Source: Austropuccinia psidii
Taxonomy: Eukaryota > Basidiomycota > Pucciniomycetes > Pucciniales > Sphaerophragmiaceae
Length of the DNA stretch: 64,000 nucleotides
Direction: 5' to 3'
NCBI GenBank assembly: GCA_023105745.1
Contig: JALGQZ010000003.1
Coordinates: 78,838,696-78,902,695 of the forward strand
Of the stretch, positions 60,193-64,000 are shown one piece after another. Below the pieces are notes generated by a model. The model was not told the DNA's origin. It searched no databases and worked only from the letters and a program-made list of their open reading frames with translations. Position 1 is the stretch's first letter. Each line of letters opens with the position of its first letter. A program made the position numbers and the translations under genes.

Positions 60193-60564
60193 TAAAAGAA
60201 ATTATAAAAGAGAAAAAATTATTTTTTTATACTTTTTAAAATATTTTTTAAAGATTTTTTATAAGTTTTATATTTTTTAATATTAAAAAATTATTCTTTT
60301 TAAAGAAAAAAAAATTAAAATTTAAGATTTTGAATGAAAATTAATTCAGAGTAACTCAAAGAATAATTTTATAAGTTTTTGGATGTGAAAAAGCCACGTG
60401 TAAAAACAATATAAAATTAAGCCAAATTCCTCAATGAAAAAGATTTTAAAACAATTTCAAAAATAAAAATATTTTAACTCCAAATTGAAAGAAAAAAAAT
60501 TAATTAAATTAATATATTTTAGAGCTTAAAAATATATTAATTAAGGGTACAAGGTTCAAAAAAA
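60193..60564 (-). other. C leader
   Basis: Very AT-rich leader with long A and T runs; no gene seen. Confidence 0.6.
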
Positions 60565-60786
60565 CACGGCCAGGCCCCCAAATGTAAGATGTGGTAGGTA
60601 TGGTGGTTTTTTGAACACAAAAAATGAAGTCTAGAATATGATTAAAGCCAAGTCTATGGATAAAATCACGGCCAGGCCCCCAAATGTAAGATGTGGTAGG
60701 TATGGTGGTTTTTTGAACACAAAAAATGAAGTCTAGAATATGATTAAAGCCAAGTCTATGGATAAAATCACGGCCAGGCCCCCAAA
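60565..60786 (-). repeat. Triplicated primer-binding-site region of C
   Basis: CACGGCCAGGCCCCCAAATG occurs at 60565, 60667 and 60769, i.e. at exact 102-bp spacing. Each copy is followed on the plus strand by TGTAAGATGTG, the LTR terminal sequence. Only the copy at 60769 abuts the real 5' LTR and should be the working primer site. Confidence 0.92.
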
Positions 60787-62708
60787 TGTAAGATGTGACT
60801 ATGAAACTGATGATAATATTACTATTAATCAACAGTACTATGTCTGTTCTTATGAAATATAATAATAAAATATTATTATAACCACAATTAAATAATTAAA
60901 AATTATTTCTTTCACGTGTTAAGCACTACTAGTGATTTTAACAGTGAGCAAGTAATTGTCTACAAGAATCAATTACAAGAAGAATTTAATAATAAAAACT
61001 TCTTTATTAAAATAATAAAATTATTTTAATATATAATTATCTTTTTGCAAGAATAATTATAAAGATAATTCTTGAAGAAAACTATTACTAGAAAAAAAAC
61101 TTTAAGAATTAAAGATAAATGACTCACTAATACTCCAAAGAACTTATTGATAATAAAAGTAGAGAAATTTGACGTGGAATTGTGGATTTAAGGGATCAAA
61201 AGGATTTATAACAGTATTACAACAATATATAGTTGGATTCTATGATTTCACGTCTTTCTGATTGATTCTGAAAGAATTAAAACACTTAAGAATAGTTGAA
61301 CTAATACTTACTTGTTGGTAATAAAGATTTAATAAATTGATAAGATGATGATACGGAAAAAACAGCAAGAAGAGGCTTCTTTTAAGTCAATAACAGCTCA
61401 CAGAGGCGTGCCATGGAGCAAACTGAAAAACCAGTGAGTGAGAAAACAATAAACCTTTTTGGATTATTGATTGCATCATCTGTTGTCATGTAAGATTATC
61501 ATAATTACTTAATTGATGCTTTTACGTGACTACCAACCCCAATATGGTTAAGAATAAAAGGAGTAACACTTGTAAATCTTCTTTTATTCTAAAATAATCA
61601 TTGATTTCTCAAAGTTATCAATGTTATTGCCAATTTCATCACAGGTTGTAATTACTGTGAATTTTTGAAGATTCAGTATTTCACGTAGAATATCCAAAAA
61701 TGGACTGTAAGTAAAACTTTTAATTTTACTAGTAAAACTGTAATTCTTTTTGGTTGTACCATAGATAATACAGTTCTCCTTTAGTCCTGAAAGTTTCAGA
61801 AAGATTCATTAAGAATTGTATTTTTAATGAATTTTTGAAGGTTTTACCTCATTTCTACGTAGAATTGCAAATAGCAGTGTTTTGCTGGTTGCTATGAGGT
61901 AAATCAATGAATATGGGTCCCAAAAGGGTTTTAATTACTCTTTTGGGGTTTATCCATGGAAAGTCATTAGTAATTGACATGGTTACAGGAGTGTAAGTAG
62001 CTCATTACCTCCTTGGCACGTCAAAATAGCAGGTTATTTGCTATTTTCTGATGTTTTACAGTAGTTGTAACTTGGTAACCAAGTTCCCAAAGAGTTTTAG
62101 TTTACCAATTGGGCCAAGATGAGCCATGGATCCATGCTCTGGAGCTATCCACGCCTCTGAGGCCTCAGAAGTTGGGTACCCTGGCTCTCTTTGATGTCTT
62201 TTGTCCCCCTTGCCTATTTTTTACGTCAAAATAGTAATTTAAGCTTAAAGTGAGATATCCACTATGGGTGTACCAAAAGTCCATGTAAGAATACCATGAT
62301 ATTAAGTGCTCAAAACATGCATAACACTATTCTTAGTGTATATGTAACATGAGATTTCTCACTTTCCCATTATTTTGGCTAAAAATCAAGAAAAACAAAA
62401 ATTTTCACGGATCTTTTATGTGGTATTAATGATGTGGTATTGAAGTATTTTCCATTTTACCACCTCAAATACTTAAATTGAGCTTATTTACTCTATGGAG
62501 CTACCCTAGGTGAATTTTTGTGTAGAATCCAAATCTGGTCTTAAATCCATGGATTTACTTACTCAATAAAAAGTTATTCATCTTTTCTGAAATTGAAAAT
62601 GATGAATTTTGGATATATGCATGACTTATGAGTTTTGCATAATTCAAAATTTCTTTTTAAGATAATTGTGGCCTATTTGGGTATGTAAAATATACCTCAA
62701 GGCTCACA
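60787..62708 (-). repeat. C 5' LTR
   Basis: 1922 bp, the promoter-bearing LTR in element orientation; same length as its partner. Confidence 0.95.
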
Positions 62709-62960
62709 CTACATGAGCGTAAGGATGGTAAGCAGTGTCGGGAGAATGTCGGGAGGGAGGGTAACTGTTGTCGGAGGCATGTCGGGAGGGCACTACATGA
62801 GCGTAAGGATGGTAAGCTGTGTCGGAGGCATGTCGGGAGGGCACTACACAAGCGTAAGGGTCATCAGTGGTGTCGGAGGCATGTCGGGAGGGCACTACAT
62901 GAGCGTAAGGATGGTAAGCGTTGTCGGAGGCATGTCGGGAGGGTACTACACAAGCGTGAG
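62709..62960. repeat. 84/42-bp minisatellite, right part
   Basis: It continues the array at 51909-52217 after the C insertion. Later units are shortened to about 42-45 bp and more variable (ACACAAGCGTAAGG variants). Confidence 0.88.
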
Positions 62961-63278
62961 GATGGTAGGGGCGTGGGTGTGAAAGCATAGCGAGTGGTGA
63001 GGACGGAGAGGGGCGGGCAGTGTCGGAGTCTCATCCGGATGGAGGGCGGTGCGGGTGCGTAAGCATGCTAAGCGTCGGGGAGGCGGAAGCCAATGAGGTG
63101 AAATTACACGAACGTTGCGCATAGTGTTGAAATGGGTTTGGGCTTTGAGTGACATTCTCATGTGACACATGTGACGATTGACGTTGTCTTGACGCTGACG
63201 TGACGTGACCCACTAAATCCAGTGACTATAAAGTGACACTAACGCGACTGAAGCAAGATTTTATACTGACCGCGGTGC
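62961..63278. other. Right subterminal region of the giant element
   Basis: No gene. It contains TGACGT words at 63160-63215, the counterpart of the left ACGTCA repeats, and several GTGACA words. Confidence 0.55.
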
Positions 63279-63324
63279 GACGTGAAGTCAATCGCCGACG
63301 ATTGACGCGAGATTCGCCCTGGTG
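63279..63324 (-). repeat. Right terminal inverted repeat
   Basis: Reverse complement of 30055-30100 with two mismatches; followed by the CCA target duplication at 63325-63327. Confidence 0.9.
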
Positions 63325-63549
63325 CCACAAGAGATAGTGGAAGTGGAGGACTCCCCTGGACCTGTGAGTAAGATCATCAAGGCCTGGAAGATCAGACTCA
63401 AAGGGAAGGATCAAAGACAATACCTAGTCAGATTCAAGAACCAGACAGCAGATAAAGACAAATGGTTGGCAGAGGATGCCATACCAGATGGGAACCTTCA
63501 TTTAAGGAGATTCAGAGCCTCTAGGAGGACTGAACAGTCTCAACAATGA
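63325..63549 (+). pseudogene. Family B pol C-terminus (continuation of 24699-30054)
   Basis: PQEIVEVEDSPG to RRTEQSQQ, the chromodomain-like tail (QYLVRFKNQ, DKDKWLAED), separated from its gene by the giant transposon. It ends with TGA TGA and a polypurine tract (AGAGGGAGGGTA, 63562-63573) before the LTR. Confidence 0.92.
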
Positions 63550-63573
63550 TGAGCCTTTTTTAGAGGGAGGGTA

Positions 63574-64000
63574 TGTCAGCCTGTGACTCAAAACCAGAGC
63601 ACAAGCATGAAAGCCAAAATACCATAAACCAATGGGATAGCCAAGATACCACCAAAACATGGAGCTGAGCCAAATCAGCTCAAAAGTTATCAAAAGAAAG
63701 AGGAACTCACCTCTTCCTGAAAATATAAGTCCCATCACCATAGGACTAGAAATAACAAAGTTATTCCTGCTCAAAGATATTGCTGAGCATAAACCTTAAT
63801 TTTCACCTCTCATCTAAAATCTAGAAGGGGAGGCTTAACCCCATCAAATGAGAACTCAGAATGAAGCTCTAAGCCAGGGCTATCAAATGGTACCAGCCAA
63901 ACTGAGCTAGCACCAATATTACTGGAGTTATGGTCAATTTCAGGCCAAATCGGGGTGAACAAAACATTCACCTCTCATATAACTTCTACAGTTTTAGTGT
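63574..64000 (+). repeat. Family B 3' LTR (cut by window end)
   Basis: Starts TGTCAGCCTGTGACTC and aligns with 22313-22739. About 1 kb should follow beyond the window. Confidence 0.92.

Larger units (their letters stand above)
52218..62708 (-). mobile_element. Young Ty3/gypsy retrotransposon, family C
   Basis: LTRs of 1922 bp each (52218-54139 and 60787-62708) and the target duplication CTACA (52213-52217, 62709-62713). By eye only three LTR differences were found (53109/61678, 53629/62198, 53783/62352), so this is the youngest insertion with two LTRs in the window. The coding region nonetheless carries a stop between gag and protease and changes at two catalytic residues, so it was probably copied with proteins from another element. 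Confidence 0.96.
30055..63324. mobile_element. Giant CACTA/CMC-like DNA transposon with cargo (33.27 kb; about 20.9 kb without nested insertions)
   Basis: The ends are inverted repeats beginning CACCRGGGCGAATCTCG. The target is known from the host element: removing 30055-63324 and one copy of CCA (30052-30054 or 63325-63327) restores the family B frame …NPTP then QEIVEVED…, which B0 confirms at 4501-4530 (NPTPPEIVEVED). So the element made a 3-bp duplication, as CACTA elements do. It encodes a Tnp2-type transposase and five other genes with their own introns. Nested inside are a solo A LTR (42833-44674) and a full C element (52218-62708). Comparable large elements of the Plavaka/KDZ type are known in basidiomycetes; the exact family is inferred. 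Confidence 0.9.

Noticed and set aside
30055..63324. Classification of the giant element as a Helitron, Starship or Zisupton element
   Set aside because: It has inverted repeats and a 3-bp duplication with a Tnp2-type transposase; no Rep/helicase, tyrosine recombinase (DUF3435) or 8-bp duplication is seen.

Overview
The window is a deeply nested stack of transposable elements from a rust fungus (Pucciniales). Three chromovirus-like Ty3/gypsy families, called A, B and C here, match from memory retrotransposon proteins typical of Austropuccinia psidii (myrtle rust). That species name is an inference; a nucleotide search would settle it. I see no ordinary host housekeeping gene, tRNA, rRNA or CRISPR.

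Layout. 1-2956 is AT-rich low-complexity DNA plus an inverted-repeat-bounded, LTR-like element. 2957-4883 is the 3' remnant of a B element (B0), apparently sitting inside a decayed C-type element (C2, 4884-7496). C2 is interrupted at 7497 by an old A element (A1, minus strand). A1 is interrupted twice: by a complete A element (A2, 10039-20120, TSD CTAAT) and by a B element starting at 22313 (plus strand). B is split between its integrase and chromodomain-like tail by a 33.3-kb DNA transposon (30055-63324, TSD CCA), and resumes at 63325, running off the window in its 3' LTR.

The giant DNA transposon is CACTA/CMC-like: 46-bp terminal inverted repeats starting CACC, a 3-bp target duplication, subterminal ACGTCAAGC repeats and a Tnp2-type transposase. 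Without its own nested insertions it is about 20.9 kb. It carries six genes: a broken Tnp2 transposase; an unknown 645-aa protein; an intact SNF2-family ATPase; a Zn(II)2Cys6-like protein broken by a solo A LTR and a stop codon; an intact TET/JBP-like 2-oxoglutarate/Fe(II) dioxygenase; and an unknown 677-aa protein with one stop. Five 24-bp palindromes of one family lie in its intergenic regions, two of them reading CGG-N10-CCG, the kind of site used by Zn2Cys6 dimers. A very young C element (52218-62708, TSD CTACA, LTRs differing at three bases that I found) sits in its right-hand minisatellite.

Two systems deserve attention. First, the giant element looks like a transposon with its own chromatin and DNA-demethylation kit (TET-like oxygenase plus SNF2 ATPase plus a possible regulator with cognate sites). 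Second, families A, B and C each appear to contain a short intron that removes the Gag start codon and joins an upstream ORF to a long alternate frame overlapping gag, giving a spliced accessory protein. The same arrangement in three diverged families suggests a conserved splice switch between Gag-Pol and an overprinted accessory protein.
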